Assembly: GCA_949126835.1 (NCBI GenBank)
Contig: OX421508.1
Coordinates: 17,174,098 to 17,238,097 of the forward strand
Reading direction: 5' to 3'
Length of the DNA: 64,000 bases
Source of the DNA: Anisus vortex
Lineage: Eukaryota; Mollusca; Gastropoda; Planorbidae
Shown here: piece after piece, positions 34,701-39,380 of the stretch
How the letters are laid out: every line of letters begins with the position of its first letter
Numbering within the stretch: position 1 is the first letter of the stretch
Notes under the pieces: model-generated
The model's input: only the letters and a program-made list of their open reading frames with translations
Databases searched by the model: none
Told to the model about the DNA's origin: nothing
Position numbers and translations under genes: made by a program

Positions 34701-36033
34701 TCACTTAAGGTCCGTTGGGATTGCTTTATCGATTTACTTTTTTTTTACTATGTTTTAAAGATTATTGCTGCATATGAGTGAAATAGAAATGAGAAACAGA
34801 GATCGCAACTAGATAATTTCTTGCTATTTGATTTTTTCAGACATTTCCTAAAAGTCCAGAGTTAAAAGCATGGTTTTCACAAGTATACATTTATTATCAA
34901 TATCCGAAAATGGGATTATTTTGTTACATGTATTGCCATTAAACAGATGAAAAACCGAAAAACCGATGAACCAGGATTAGTACAAACAAGGAAACAAAAA
35001 CATCTTCTGATCCCTAAATGTTTTCTGATCCCTAAATGTTTTCTGATCACTGTCCACCTATTGGGAACGGCGGCTTCTGATCCCTGTCCACACATTGAGA
35101 ACTGTGGCTTCTGATCATTGTCCACACATTGGGAACGGCGGCATCTGATCCCTGTCCACAGATTGGGAACGGCGGCATCTGATCCCTGTCCACACATTGG
35201 GAACGGCGGCATCTGATCCCTGTCCACACATTGGGAACGGCGGCATCTGATCCCTGTCCACACATTGGGAACGGCTGCTTCTGATCATTGTCCACACATT
35301 GGGAACGGCGGCATCTGATCTCTGTCCACACATTAGGAACGGCTGCTTCTGATCCCTGTCCACACATTGGGAACGGCTGCTTCTGATCATTGTCCACACA
35401 TTGGGAACGGCTGCTTCTGATCCCAGCACACACATTGGGAACAGTGACGGAGAAGTTAAGAATGCCATTTGATTTCGAAAAGCTAGAGGAAGGGGGTGGA
35501 AGAAAGAAAGAATAGCTCTTGTATCCATTTTATTGTTCTTTTATCTTTAAATTCTGTAGTACAGTTGACATGGTCTTTAATATAGTTTATTATATATTTT
35601 GGTTTAATTTAGTTCATGAAGAGTTCTACAGTAATAGAATTTACGTCGAATTTCACCAAATGTATTACATTTCAACAAAATGTGAGGCACTGTTAAGTTG
35701 ACATTGCAGAAAGCACACATTCTGACAAAATACCAATTGATATATGAAAGGGTCAAACTTATCGTTTTCTGTTGGGTTCCTGGTCACGCAGCGATAGAGG
35801 GAATAGGTAGAGGAAAACGAAACAGCTGACAGAGAAGATAAAGACGCCCCTGTTGTAGTTTAATTAGGAAGAAAATGGATTGTGTGAGGGACGCCAAAGT
35901 TAAACAATAATTTACCTGATGTAGTTTTCTGTCTCCCTCCAGAGAATGCATAGTAAGCACCAATACCAATTGATATAACAATAGTCAATGCAAACACGAC
36001 AAAGTCTGCAAAGTGGAAGTAATGCTGAACCAT
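1280..36033 (-). CDS. SLC5A: SLC5-family sodium/solute symporter, complete 16-exon gene
   Basis: Predicted plasma-membrane Na+-coupled transporter for small anions or vitamins, assembled by hand from 16 exons (listed separately). The coding sum is 1869 nt, or 622 residues plus stop, close to the usual 600-640 of SLC5A8/A12/A6. All exon phases join without a break, and all introns read GT...AG. Family landmarks in order: TM1 (about residues 10-30); YLVGGR then a GxPxE turn (G69, P71, E73); VTG; GGLKAVIWTDVFQ; NQSxxQR (256-262); LPGMPGLFLA then STLSSGLSSL (349-358), which covers the Na2-site serines; GPLTGLFLL; a glycosylatable loop; LYSISYNW and a last TM segment. An in-frame TAA lies three codons before the ATG. 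Substrate is not decidable from sequence: SMCT-like and SMVT-like are both open. It could still be a paralogue that is poorly expressed, but no disabling lesion is visible. Confidence 0.9.
1603..1703 (-). CDS. SLC5 exon 15 (last TM helix)
   Basis: Codes residues 533-566. The acceptor is ATTCCAG|G (or GCAG 4 bp later) and the donor TACAG|GTAACC. IEKLYSISYNWISVIGTFTT is the conserved LYSxSYxWYxxxG start of the final helix, continuing to LFTG. Confidence 0.91.
1704..2132. repeat. Intron 14 part with TA, poly-C and CA simple repeats
   Basis: Contains (TA)n at about 1726-1742, a run of about 18 C ending at 1799, and (CA)n at about 1962-1996. No gene-like signal otherwise. Confidence 0.7.
2133..4158 (-). 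mobile_element. hAT DNA transposon with decayed transposase
   Basis: Ends are CAGGGCCGGCT / AGCCGGCCCTG, a perfect 11-bp inverted pair. Flanks agtacaac (2125-2132) and cgtacaac (4159-4166) form an 8-bp target duplication with one mismatch, as expected for hAT. On the minus strand, 3615-3361 and 3110-2700 keep parts of a ZMYM/DUF4371-type transposase. The second has the C-terminal dimerisation region (LPLSVASAEQSFSKLKLIKT). Frames are broken and no complete enzyme remains. It lies in SLC5 intron 14, antisense or sense as the gene is also minus. Confidence 0.85.
4338..5171. repeat. 26/27-bp minisatellite, left block
   Basis: Unit about GGCTACTTACAGACAGG + TTTCGCTAT, with variants (TTTGG, TTTTGC). 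About 31 copies. On the gene's strand every unit contains TGTAAGTAGC. Together with 5742-6070 it forms one array split by a LINE. Spurious repetitive open frames of 60-112 codons run through it. Confidence 0.92.
5172..5741 (-). mobile_element. LINE 3' fragment inserted in the minisatellite
   Basis: Minus-strand frames 5606-5313 code LLYGSETSRVTNTLSNKLQT, then LRNIF, RRKWRWIGHTLRKP and RQALQWNPQGKRRVGRPKTT. This is the typical C-terminal part of endonuclease-reverse transcriptase LINE proteins. 5'-truncated. Minisatellite units resume on both sides, so the insertion came after array growth. Confidence 0.8.
5742..6070. repeat. 26/27-bp minisatellite, right block reaching the exon 14 donor
   Basis: Same unit as 4338-5171, about 12 copies. 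The last copy reads GCTACTTAC|GGCTCTC, where the bar is the exon 14/intron 14 border (6078). The intron start GTAAGTAGC is therefore itself part of the repeat. Confidence 0.9.
6078..6355 (-). CDS. SLC5 exon 14 (helix plus glycosylated loop)
   Basis: Codes residues 441-532 plus two bases. The acceptor is TTTTCAG|GGC. It begins GALFGGIIGLFFSCWLSIG (TM), then has a long extracellular loop with four N-glycosylation sequons (NAT, NDT, NMT, NTT). The donor GAGCC|GTAAGT keeps the frame with exon 15. A second possible donor (CCACT|GTAAGA), 13 bp earlier in the transcript, could pair with an alternative exon 15 acceptor. The minisatellite at 5742-6070 begins directly at this donor. Confidence 0.9.
6456..6722 (+). 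mobile_element. tRNA-derived SINE with target duplication
   Basis: A box TGGCCGAGCGGC and B box GGTTCTGGGTTTGAACCC lie at its head. The body ends in a TTTACTTTAC tail. Flanked by an 11-bp direct repeat ctatttcgtgg (6445-6455 and 6723-6733). Related copies occur at 6775-6960, 16968-17110, 34235-34330, 34472-34742 and 62690-62885. Confidence 0.88.
6775..6960 (+). mobile_element. SINE fragment (same family)
   Basis: Shares GTGTCCTTGAGTCTACC and GTGCTTCACTAGCC-type body segments with 6456-6722, but lacks the tRNA head. Diverged. Confidence 0.65.
7036..8695. repeat. 50-bp minisatellite with shorter variants, about 35 copies
   Basis: Unit about GAGAACAATGTAAAGTGAGT + TCAATGACTAGACTAAGTCC + GTTAGAGTTA. 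Variants drop GAGTTA or replace the end with CCCTTAGT (41-44 bp). Blocks of short and long forms recur in the same order, suggesting higher-order amplification. In SLC5 intron 13. Confidence 0.93.
8984..10568 (-). mobile_element. hAT element, ZMYM/DUF4371-type transposase remnant
   Basis: Ends CAGGGCCG / CGGCCCTG. Flanks are cacacaca on both sides, but inside CA repeats, so the duplication is uninformative. Minus-strand frames 10310-9939, 9984-9616 and 9641-9099 overlap with shifts and cover the RNase H-like region (LDCTTDSQKVTKS; GQGYDNGANMKG) to KFTESLE. The dimerisation end is missing, so the copy is internally deleted and dead. Confidence 0.82.
10614..10700 (-). CDS. SLC5 exon 13
   Basis: Codes residues 412-440, phase 0. 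I chose the acceptor CCTTAG|ATTGCAG because the alternative TTGCAG|GAAG, 8 bp later, breaks the frame. IAGSLLSAFAGPLTGLFLLA is the conserved GPLxGLFxLG helix. The donor is GCCAGG|GTATGT. Confidence 0.91.
10715..11264. other. AT-rich intron 12 sequence, no feature
   Basis: Strongly AT-rich, without recognisable coding or transposon ends. Confidence 0.5.
11265..12200. repeat. 36-bp minisatellite, about 26 copies
   Basis: Unit about ATTAACTACACCAATACAGG + CTTCATTACATCTGTA. Because 36 is a multiple of 3, a 301-codon frame (11330-12235) of 12-residue repeats is open. I treat this as a by-product, not a gene. A later block (about 11800-12150) has GCATCT in place of ACATCT, marking a local expansion of one variant. 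Confidence 0.94.
12405..12475 (-). CDS. SLC5 exon 12
   Basis: Codes residues 388-411. The acceptor is TTTCAG|TG and the donor ACACAA|GTGAGT. VFLFGILACGIAILVSQIGG is a TM helix in the position of the family's VxGxxxxxxAFLVSxxG segment. Confidence 0.88.
12623..12738 (-). CDS. SLC5 exon 11 (Na+-site serines)
   Basis: Codes residues 349-387 plus one base. The acceptor is TTTCAG|C and the donor TATCAG|GTAAAC. STLSSGLSSLSALLWVD corresponds to STVSSGLNSLAAVTxED. S352 and S353 align with the serines that hold Na+ at the Na2 site in characterised family members. The expected Thr/Glu after it is replaced by Leu-Trp-Val. Confidence 0.92.
12745..13540. other. Intron 10, no recognisable feature
   Basis: Unique-looking AT-rich DNA. 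Nothing supports a gene, RNA or mobile element. Confidence 0.4.
13549..13637 (-). CDS. SLC5 exon 10
   Basis: Codes residues 320-348 plus two bases. The acceptor is AATTTAG|ATT and the donor TTAAG|GTGAGT. IIPLIVMDIFANLPGMPG then LFLASLFSASL is the conserved V(L/M)D-LP-G-PGLF-A segment. The first 25 bases and the acceptor are repeated three more times just upstream (13638-13775). Confidence 0.92.
13597..13775. repeat. About 44-bp repeat, 4 copies, containing the exon 10 acceptor
   Basis: Each copy carries TCCATTACTATTAAAGGTAT followed by AAT(C/A)TAAATT. The first copy is the real intron 9/exon 10 border. Copies 2 and 3 have lost the AG (TATA, TGTA). Copy 4 (about 13743-13773) keeps TTTTAG|ATTATACC on the gene strand. 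Confidence 0.9.
14180..14252 (+). mobile_element. LINE 3'-end fragment
   Basis: ATGCAAGACTAGACT...GTAATCCTCTGTATACAACA matches the 3' end of the LINE at 22350-23300 (ATGCAAGACTAGACTTGG...AATAATCTTCTTTATAGAAG). Heavily truncated. Confidence 0.6.
14301..14366. mobile_element. Tiny hAT MITE (66 bp)
   Basis: Ends CAGGGCCGTGGAGTCGG and CCGACTCCGCAGCCCTG are inverted. Flanks are gctaatgt (14293-14300) and gctaatgg (14367-14374), an 8-bp duplication with one mismatch. Confidence 0.8.
14419..14545. mobile_element. hAT-end fragment (possible)
   Basis: CAGGGCCTCCACAAGCC... resembles a hAT terminus and is followed by GCGCC-type sequence, as in the 2133-4158 element. No matching second end found. Confidence 0.35.
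14701..14776. repeat. 43-bp tandem duplication of the exon 9 donor
   Basis: 14701-14733 and 14744-14776 are identical except at one base. The second is the real exon 9 end and donor; the first is a copy lying downstream in the transcript, including CAG|GTAAAT. Confidence 0.93.
14757..14892 (-). CDS. SLC5 exon 9
   Basis: Codes residues 274-319. The acceptor is ATGCAG|G and the donor AATCAG|GTAAAT. It contains a TM segment (MLLIVAPCFLVTLALANYEG) and YAYYQTKKCDP...LSDPNQ, matching the (A/Y)xYxxCDP...PDQ loop. The donor region is tandemly duplicated 43 bp further on (14701-14733). Confidence 0.9.
15163..15240 (-). mobile_element. LINE/SINE 3' tail with (ATT)n
   Basis: (AATAAT)n followed by TATATAGCGCTTCTATCCAT and GCTCAGTTCGCTCT. 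The same tail ends the LINE fragments at 23395-23720 and 31795-31875. Confidence 0.65.
15489..15626 (-). CDS. SLC5 exon 8
   Basis: Codes residues 228-273 plus two bases. The acceptor is ATTCCAG|C and the donor AAAAG|GTTTGA (weak). FDPDPRTRHTFWNLFVG and FNQSTIQRIIS correspond to FxPDPxxRHTFW and the G(V/I)NQSQVQRY(L/I)S signature. The usual Trp/Gly/Val before NQS is replaced (C-G-I-C-F-N-Q-S), a notable local divergence. It is the best single-exon proof of family. Confidence 0.92.
15640..16034. other. Intron 7, no recognisable feature
   Basis: AT-rich sequence without coding or repeat signals that I can support. Confidence 0.4.
16035..16231. mobile_element. hAT MITE (197 bp)
   Basis: Ends CAGGGGTCGGCAACAT and ATTGCCGACCCCTG are inverted. 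Flanks ctctaatg (16027-16034) and ctgtaatg (16232-16239) differ at one base. Its ends match the larger hAT at 37421-39380, which could have mobilised it. Confidence 0.88.
16260..16780 (+). mobile_element. MITE family with CTCCCTTTCTTTG ends, copy 1
   Basis: Begins CCATAAAAACAAAG + TTTTTATTATA, then CTCCCTTTCTTTGTAAAC, and ends AGAAAGGGAGTAAAAAG. The inner ends are an inverted repeat next to TA. The core includes GACAAGTCTGCTGCCCAAG and GGTCGAAAAATCGATGCAAA. Further copies are at 24879-25340 (inverted), 26835-28110 (three) and 52319-52896. Confidence 0.8.
16968..17110 (-). mobile_element. SINE fragment (tRNA-SINE family), reverse
   Basis: AGTAAAGTACC...GCTGAAGCAGCGTTCACCAG and TGTGTGGCCAGCACAATGCC are the reverse complement of the body of 6456-6722. 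The tRNA head is lost. Confidence 0.75.
17417..17490 (-). CDS. SLC5 exon 7
   Basis: Codes residues 204-227 plus two bases. The acceptor is TCCAG|GGT and the donor TTAA|GTAATG. GTLDSGGAQAVWDKAYEGGR corresponds to the extracellular G(G)xxxVWxxAxxGGRL segment that precedes FxPDP in this family. A 67-bp tandem repeat starts about 15 bp upstream of the acceptor. Confidence 0.9.
17504..17838. repeat. 67-bp tandem repeat, 5 copies
   Basis: Unit GATAAAATATACAATTATCG + ATATCTTATTAATCGGTTAC + ACTATTCATAAACATAATTG + TTGCCAA. Nearly identical copies, so recent. It begins about 15 bp from the exon 7 acceptor. Confidence 0.95.
18065..18152. repeat. 24-bp repeat, about 4 copies
   Basis: GACTAGTCTGCCAACTAAAA + TGAC with variants (GACCAGATCGTCAACTAAAA). 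Short degenerate array in intron 6. Confidence 0.8.
18662..18742 (-). CDS. SLC5 exon 6
   Basis: Codes residues 177-203, phase 0 both sides. The acceptor is CCATAG|GGT and the donor AAAG|GTAATG. GGLKAVIWTDVFQAVVM is nearly the family consensus (GGL-A-V-WTD-FQ). Confidence 0.93.
18789..20131. mobile_element. Candidate DNA element (weak)
   Basis: TATAGACCTTTT at 18789 faces AAAAGGTCTATA at 20120-20131. Just inside are GGGGGCAGAAGCAG and CTTCTGCCCCCAGCAG in opposite orientation, so the two ends look palindromic over more than the outer 12 bases. No transposase. 19430-19680 inside is unusually rich in AGGCCTA/TAGGCC words. Confidence 0.4.
22350..23300 (+). mobile_element. LINE fragment (Jockey/CR1-like RT C-terminus)
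   Basis: Plus-strand frames read LQKDLDELQKRESNWSMSFN, then YLGVIINDKLSWNPHI, and 22799-23176 reads KKRIARFITSEYSQLTRVTP, then LETLEDRRAKSKVVKIHKAL. This is the usual RT thumb and C-terminus. The 3' end is AGCGTCTGTAATGTATAAG followed by (ATAAG)n. Several frameshifts; 5'-truncated. Confidence 0.82.
23395..23720 (-). mobile_element. Second LINE fragment, opposite strand
   Basis: Minus frame 23719-23480 ends YLGVRSFESVAPSLWNSLSQ then AFKKNVKTFLFG-stop, a LINE RT terminus of the FxxxAPxLWNSLP type. The 3' UTR carries the TATAGCGCTTCTATCCATGC tail. Confidence 0.75.
23872..24115 (-). mobile_element. LINE 3' end interrupted by the hAT element
   Basis: Reverse complement matches the 3' end of 22350-23300 (AGATAAACATAA..., ATGCAAGACTAG, GCGTCTGTAAT). 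Its (TTATC)n tail continues on the other side of the hAT at 20795-20823, so the hAT inserted into this LINE. It has an internal deletion relative to the plus-strand copy. Confidence 0.75.
24484..24551 (-). CDS. SLC5 exon 5
   Basis: Codes residues 154-176. The acceptor is CCACAG|TA and the donor CCATA|GTAAGT. It begins VTGFSLWSSIF, the conserved VTG-xxLW loop, and continues into TM5 (VISFVSVIYTAI). Confidence 0.9.
24879..25340 (-). mobile_element. CTCCCTTT MITE, inverted copy
   Basis: TTTACTCCCTTTAT at the left, and CAAAGAAAGGGAGTATAATA + AAAATTTCGCTTTTATGGG at the right. The core contains TCGATTTTTCGACCACTTCC, the reverse of copy 1. Confidence 0.8.
25383..28648 (+). mobile_element. hAT element carrying three MITE copies
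   Basis: Ends TAGTGGCGTACCGAGGG / CCCTAGGTACGCCACTG are inverted, and subterminal GGTGACACC words occur at both ends. Flanking duplication is unclear. Plus-strand remnants: 25840-26120 (GKVEVREYFLDFF; RAQGYDNAATMSGIHGGVQG), 26279-26542 (KRFFTTRWSSHHAGVKRVKD) and 28220-28430 (VASCERSFSKLKLIKSYLRP, dimerisation part). These are ZMYM/DUF4371-like. Stops and shifts throughout; MITEs at 26835-28110 split it. Confidence 0.78.
26835..28110 (+). mobile_element. Three tandem CTCCCTTT MITE copies
   Basis: Copies at about 26835-27312, 27319-27798 and (5'-truncated) 27802-28110, in the same direction. Each has CATAATTTTTTTTTCTAGC, GACCACGGGAAGTGGTCGAA-type core and ends AAAGG(G/A)AGTAA. The arrangement suggests duplication of one insertion rather than three separate insertions. 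Confidence 0.82.
28662..28702. repeat. Poly-T run
   Basis: About 37 consecutive T, beside the end of the hAT element. It could be a reversed retroposon poly-A tail, but no body is recognisable next to it. Confidence 0.6.
28922..29487. repeat. 37-bp minisatellite, about 15 copies
   Basis: Unit TTTCTTTCGCCAAAATCCAG + CTTCATGAATGGCAGTG. Variants CCAACATCC and CCCGC. In SLC5 intron 4. Confidence 0.94.
29705..29756 (-). CDS. SLC5 exon 4
   Basis: Codes residues 137-153 plus one base. The acceptor is CACCAG|ACC and the donor GCAG|GTTGGT. The peptide TWYLGVVLFGPAVALEA matches the TM4 signature (LGVVLYxPALALEAVTG) of SMCT/SMVT-type transporters. Confidence 0.92.
29926..29994 (-). CDS. SLC5 exon 3
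   Basis: Codes residues 114-136, phase 0 on both sides. The acceptor is CTTCAG|TAT and the donor CATAT|GTAAGT. The peptide YLQLRFDSRSVRLLGT is the strongly conserved YLExRF..xVRLxGT segment of SLC5 proteins, followed by the start of TM4. Confidence 0.92.
30159..32239. mobile_element. Harbinger-like non-autonomous element, copy A
   Basis: Ends GGGGACGTCCATTAACTACG and its near-perfect inverse (CGTAATTAATGGACGTCCCC) extend to GTCAACAA. Flanks TAA (30156-30158) and TAA (32240-32242) fit the TWA target of PIF/Harbinger. Removing the element with one TAA rebuilds a unit of the adjacent minisatellite (TTCAAGTAAAGTAGG). No transposase. Internal poly-C blocks and a GTTGCCAGACATCCGGC segment are shared with copy B. 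Confidence 0.75.
31795..31875 (-). mobile_element. LINE 3' tail inside Harbinger copy A
   Basis: (AATAAT)n then TCATATAGCGCCTCACTCCA and GCTCAGCGCGCTC, the tail type seen at 15163-15240. Confidence 0.55.
32243..32610. repeat. About 38-bp minisatellite, about 10 copies
   Basis: Unit AAGTAGGCTATCTCTGTCAC + ATCATGTTGGTTCAAGTA. The Harbinger element inserted at its first unit. In intron 2. Confidence 0.92.
32945..33921. repeat. Repeat copies of the exon 2 donor region, split by a LINE
   Basis: Segments such as TATACACACCTCATATGGTA and CCTGTGCCATAAATA at 32950-33109 and 33855-33900 repeat the sequence at the real donor (TATACACACCTCAAATGC, 33913-33930). There are about four degenerate units, with the LINE 33110-33845 inside. 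Confidence 0.75.
33110..33845 (+). mobile_element. LINE 3' end with terminal C2H2 zinc finger
   Basis: 5'-truncated copy flanked by a perfect 9-bp duplication aacatataa (33101-33109, 33846-33854). Frames 33090-33683 and 33398-33802 code VYRAVVLPTLLYACETWTVY, QSQLRWAGHVIRMSD, then FPCTVCSRTF...GLTSHMKTH. So the RT tail is followed by a C2H2 finger. One frameshift near 33480-33500 separates the two parts. A 3' UTR of about 45 bp ends GAACAACAAC. The same end is present at 63653-64000. Confidence 0.88.
33922..34142 (-). CDS. SLC5 exon 2 (TM2-TM3)
   Basis: The acceptor is CTCACAG|AA and the donor GAG|GTGTGT. The exon codes residues 40-113, including EYLVGGRTMSFLPVAISL, then S-F-E-S-S and the G-F-P-A-E turn, and ends in ITSAFE, where the family has a conserved T(S/T)xYE. 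It is the longest early exon. The donor region is copied in a repeat array just downstream in the transcript (see 32945-33921). Confidence 0.92.
34235..34330 (-). mobile_element. SINE fragment, reverse
   Basis: CACCAGTTTCGGTGGC...TGTGTGGTCAGCACAGCG is the reverse-strand middle of the tRNA-SINE family. Confidence 0.55.
34472..34742 (+). mobile_element. tRNA-SINE copy
   Basis: Head with degraded A box and B-like GGGTCTGGGTTCGTATCC, then GAAGGCTAGGATTTATTTCC and GAGTCTACC body, ending in a T-rich tail. Same family as 6456-6722 but older. Confidence 0.75.
35030..35440. repeat. 34-bp minisatellite, about 12 copies
   Basis: Unit CACATTGGGAACGGCGGCAT + CTGATCCCTGTCCA. Unusually GC-rich for the region. 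Minus frames of up to 137 codons are an effect of the repeat. In intron 1. Confidence 0.94.
35916..36033 (-). CDS. SLC5 exon 1 (start codon, TM1)
   Basis: Codes residues 1-39 plus one base. The ATG is the complement of 36031-36033, and the upstream reading is TAA-AAA-AAA-ATG, so the start is fixed by a stop in frame. The product has a short polar N-terminus (MVQHYFHF), then ADFVVFALTIVISIGIG as TM1, then YYAFSGGRQKTTS, the typical SLC5 start. The donor is ATCAG|GTAAAT. Confidence 0.9.
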
Positions 36034-36640
36034 TTTTTTTTACGTTGTGTTATGTTTCCCTTTTTTATGTTTAGTCTTTATAAAAAAATTATCTTTTGAA
36101 AATGGGTGAAATATTTTTTCAACTAATAGAAAAACAACTAGTCAAGCTTATTTTTCACACTAACAAAAATGTTATCAACATCTATTCAACAGAATGCAAA
36201 AACTGCATACTTTTACTTCATTAATCAAAGAGAAGTTATCCTAGATAATAATGTTTGGTACACATCCATTGTTAAACACTTCGTTTCTAACTCGGATTAT
36301 TAGCTAAAATATTATTCACGAGCGATTAAACAGTAATCCGTGAGGCAGTTGTTGGTGTCTTCCTTTGACTTAGCAGTGAAAATGTTCGCGATAAAAATAT
36401 TTCAGTAATTAGATTCATTCATTGTATCTGTGTCTAATTGGAGTGAAGAGATAAGTGTGCTTCTTAATTTAGTATGAACACCGAATTGGTCTCAACCCGT
36501 TTCTTTCTATTTCAAAACAATGTATTATGATAAAGTGTTAATAAATACAAAGCATTGTCATTATTAGGTCTACAGTAGAATAGACAATGGGAAATAACTA
36601 CCAACAAACGGACGGACTTTCTTACAGATAGATTTTCATA
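36034..36640 (-). promoter_or_regulatory. 5' flank of the SLC5 gene
   Basis: Would contain the 5' UTR and promoter unless a non-coding first exon lies further out. AT-rich. I see no clear TATA box that I would defend and no further exon. Confidence 0.3.
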
Positions 36641-36642
36641 TG

Positions 36643-37356
36643 CAGATAGATTAGATAGATTAGATAGATTAGATAGATTAGATAGATTAGATAGATTAGA
36701 TAGATTAGATAGATTAGATAGATTAGATAGATTAGATAGATTAGATAGATTAGATAGATTAGATAGATTAGATAGATTAGATAGATTAGATAGATTAGAT
36801 AGATTAGATAGATTAGATAGATTAGATAGATTAGATAGATTAGATAGATTAGATAAATTAGATAGATTAGATAGATTAGATAGATTAGATAGATTAGATA
36901 GATTAGATAGATTAGATAGAGTAGATAGAGTAGATAGAGTAGATAGAGTAGATAGAGTAGATAGATTAGATTAATTAGATAGAGTAGATAGATTAGATAG
37001 ATTAGATAGATTAGATAGATTAGATAGATTAGATAGATTAGATAGATTAGATAGATTAGATAGATTAGATAGATTAGATAGATTAGATAGATTAGATAGA
37101 TTAGATAGATTAGATAGATTAGATAGATTAGATAGATTAGATAGAGTAGATAGAGTAGATAGATTAGATAGATAAAAATATTAGATAGATAAAAATATTA
37201 GATAGATAAAAATATTAGATAGATAAAAATATTAGATTAATAGATATATTAAATAGATAGATTGATAGATTAGGTAGATAGATTAGATAGATAAATTAGA
37301 TAGATATATATATTACATAGATATATTTGATAGATTGGATAGATAAATAGATAAAT
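36643..37356. repeat. 9-bp satellite (GATAGATTA)n
   Basis: More than 55 nearly perfect units to about 37170, with a block of GATAGAGTA variants (36916-36960), then GATAAAAATATTA units and decay to (GATA)n. Starts about 610 bp upstream of the start codon. Confidence 0.96.
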
Positions 37357-37420
37357 TAGACCATGCCTTATTACGGAGTCGTTAATGTTTTCAACTGTTT
37401 TATGCTAGATTCTGTTAGGG

Positions 37421-39380
37421 CAAAGGTCGGCAACCTGCGGCTCGCGAGCCGCATGCGGCTCTTTCGATGACAAGATGCGGCTCTCCAGTTCCATGCGCAA
37501 ATATTAATAATTATATTATTTTATTTTAAACACTTATAAAAAATATTATACTGCAAATATATATATATATATAGCATATTTACTGAAAACGGGATAAAAT
37601 CACTTAACAGAGAACAGTGATAGGTAGAGTAATAATAATTCCCGTTGGGAACAGTTCTATGCGCCGTCAATAGTTGCAGACAGAGTATAGACAACGAATA
37701 AAAGACGAAAATGTATGCATGTACAGGTGAATACTGCTACTTGAATAAATGCGTCTTCAGCCGGCTCCTGAAGGTGTTGAAGCTAGGGCTCTAGCGAAGC
37801 TGTAGAGGGAAGGCATTCCAGGCGGACTGGTCCCATATGAGAATGCACTTTGGCCAGCGAACACTAGCTTCGCACGAGGGATCTGAAGAGTTAGTGCATC
37901 AGACGCCGAGCGGTAGCCAGTGCAGAGATCGGAGCTGAGGAGTGATATGAGTCGACTTCTTCTTCTTAAGGACCAGTCGGGCAGCACAGTTCTGGACACG
38001 TTGGAGGCTCTGAAGGGTGGAGGCCAAGAGGCAAGCAAAGAGCGAATTGTAATAATCCAAGCAGCAAATTAGGAGAGCGATGACAAGCTTAACACAAGCT
38101 TTCTTAGTAAGATAGCGACGGATGGCGGCAATACGATGCAGATGGACAAAGCAGATTTTGGTGAGGAAGGAGACGTGGGGCTGCATGGACAGCGTGGAGC
38201 TCACATAGACATCAAGGCTCTTGACACTCGGGCAGAAAGGTACTGTTGAGTCGGTCAGCTGATATCGGGTGTAGTGAGGGACACGACCCTCCGTCTCGTA
38301 ACGACTATAAAAGCTTCAGTCTTCTCACTGTTCAACTTTAACTTGTTTTCCGTCATCCAATTCTTGATGTCCAGGAAACAAATTGAGATGGAAGCAAGGA
38401 GCCTGTCGAAGTCTTCAGGCTCTTCACTGTTATAGAGCTGGGTGTCATCGGCGAAAGAATGATATTTTAGGTTGTGGCGTTCGATGACAAAGGAGAGGGG
38501 TTTGGTGTAAAGGGTGAAAACAATTGGGCCGAGGACAGACAGATGTGGCACACCTTAGTATACACGAACAGGCTGGGAGAATAGAGTAGACAGACAGCTG
38601 AAGCTGACAGCCGCTAGTCACTACTTAGACTGCTATATGAAACACCCAATCAGCAACACAGCGGGCGGTAGTGTTCAGTCTTCTTCGGAGCAAAGTTGTA
38701 AGTTGGAGGTCCAGAAAAAGCATGCACGACACTCTGCACAACTGGACAGTTCTAAACTCTAAAAGAAATGCCTCTAGTTGAGGCACTCATATTTGACGCA
38801 TGGAATAGTTTTCCAGAATGCTACAGTGAGGTGAAGAAGTTGGCATTTGGAGTACTGACGATCTTCGAGTCACATATTTGTGCGAACAAGCGTTTTCTTG
38901 CATGAAATATAATAAAAAGTAAAGTAAGAAGCCAACTAACAAATAAAAATCTAGAGGTGTGCTAGAAACTGAAAACAACAAGTTATGAGCCAGATTTAGC
39001 CAAACTTTCAAAAGGCAGTCAAGGCCAATGCTCCCATTGATGTAACTACTGTAACTATCTATTATTCAATAATTATAGTTATAGACCAACTATTTGATAA
39101 CTAATTTTATTATTCTAGCAGAGCTAGCTAAAATACTTTAATATATTTTGTGCGATACATTTGTATGTTTTCTATGAATAAATAGGCCCATATTATTTCA
39201 TATTTAAAGCTATTTATTTTAAATCAAAAATCAATTTTGTAGGCCCGTTAGGTAGGCTAGTCCTACTCCTAATCAAATTTACGATAATATTGAAAAAAAA
39301 AAGAGTGGCTCTTTAAAAATTGGGAAATTGTGTTAGTTGTAACTTTTGGCTCTTCTGACTCAAAAGGTTGCCGACCCCTG
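37421..39380 (+). mobile_element. hAT element with perfect 8-bp target duplication
   Basis: Left end CAAAGGTCGGCAACC, right end GGTTGCCGACCCCTG. Flanks tgttaggg (37413-37420 and 39381-39388) are identical. Plus-strand remnant at about 38760-39020 codes WNSFPECYSEVKKLAFGVLT, then SKVRSQLTNKNLE, and ends YEPDLAKLSKGSQGQCS. This is the C-terminus of a Charlie/SCAND3-type hAT transposase, with stops. The 5' transposase part is replaced by a LINE on the other strand. Confidence 0.9.
37625..38575 (-). mobile_element. LINE fragment (L2/CR1/Jockey-like RT) inside the hAT
   Basis: Minus frames: 38551-38255 with [15 protein letters not shown] and the catalytic FADD box ([11 protein letters not shown]); 38204-37899 with LVIALLICCLDYYNSLFACL and LQRVQNCAARLVL; 38038-37757, the FAGQSAFSYG terminus. 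Shifts between them. 3' tail near 37625 with AATAATAAT. Confidence 0.85.

Noticed and set aside
34916..35528. Cysteine-rich protein of 115-137 codons on the minus strand
   Set aside because: Runs through the 34-bp satellite in three overlapping frames.
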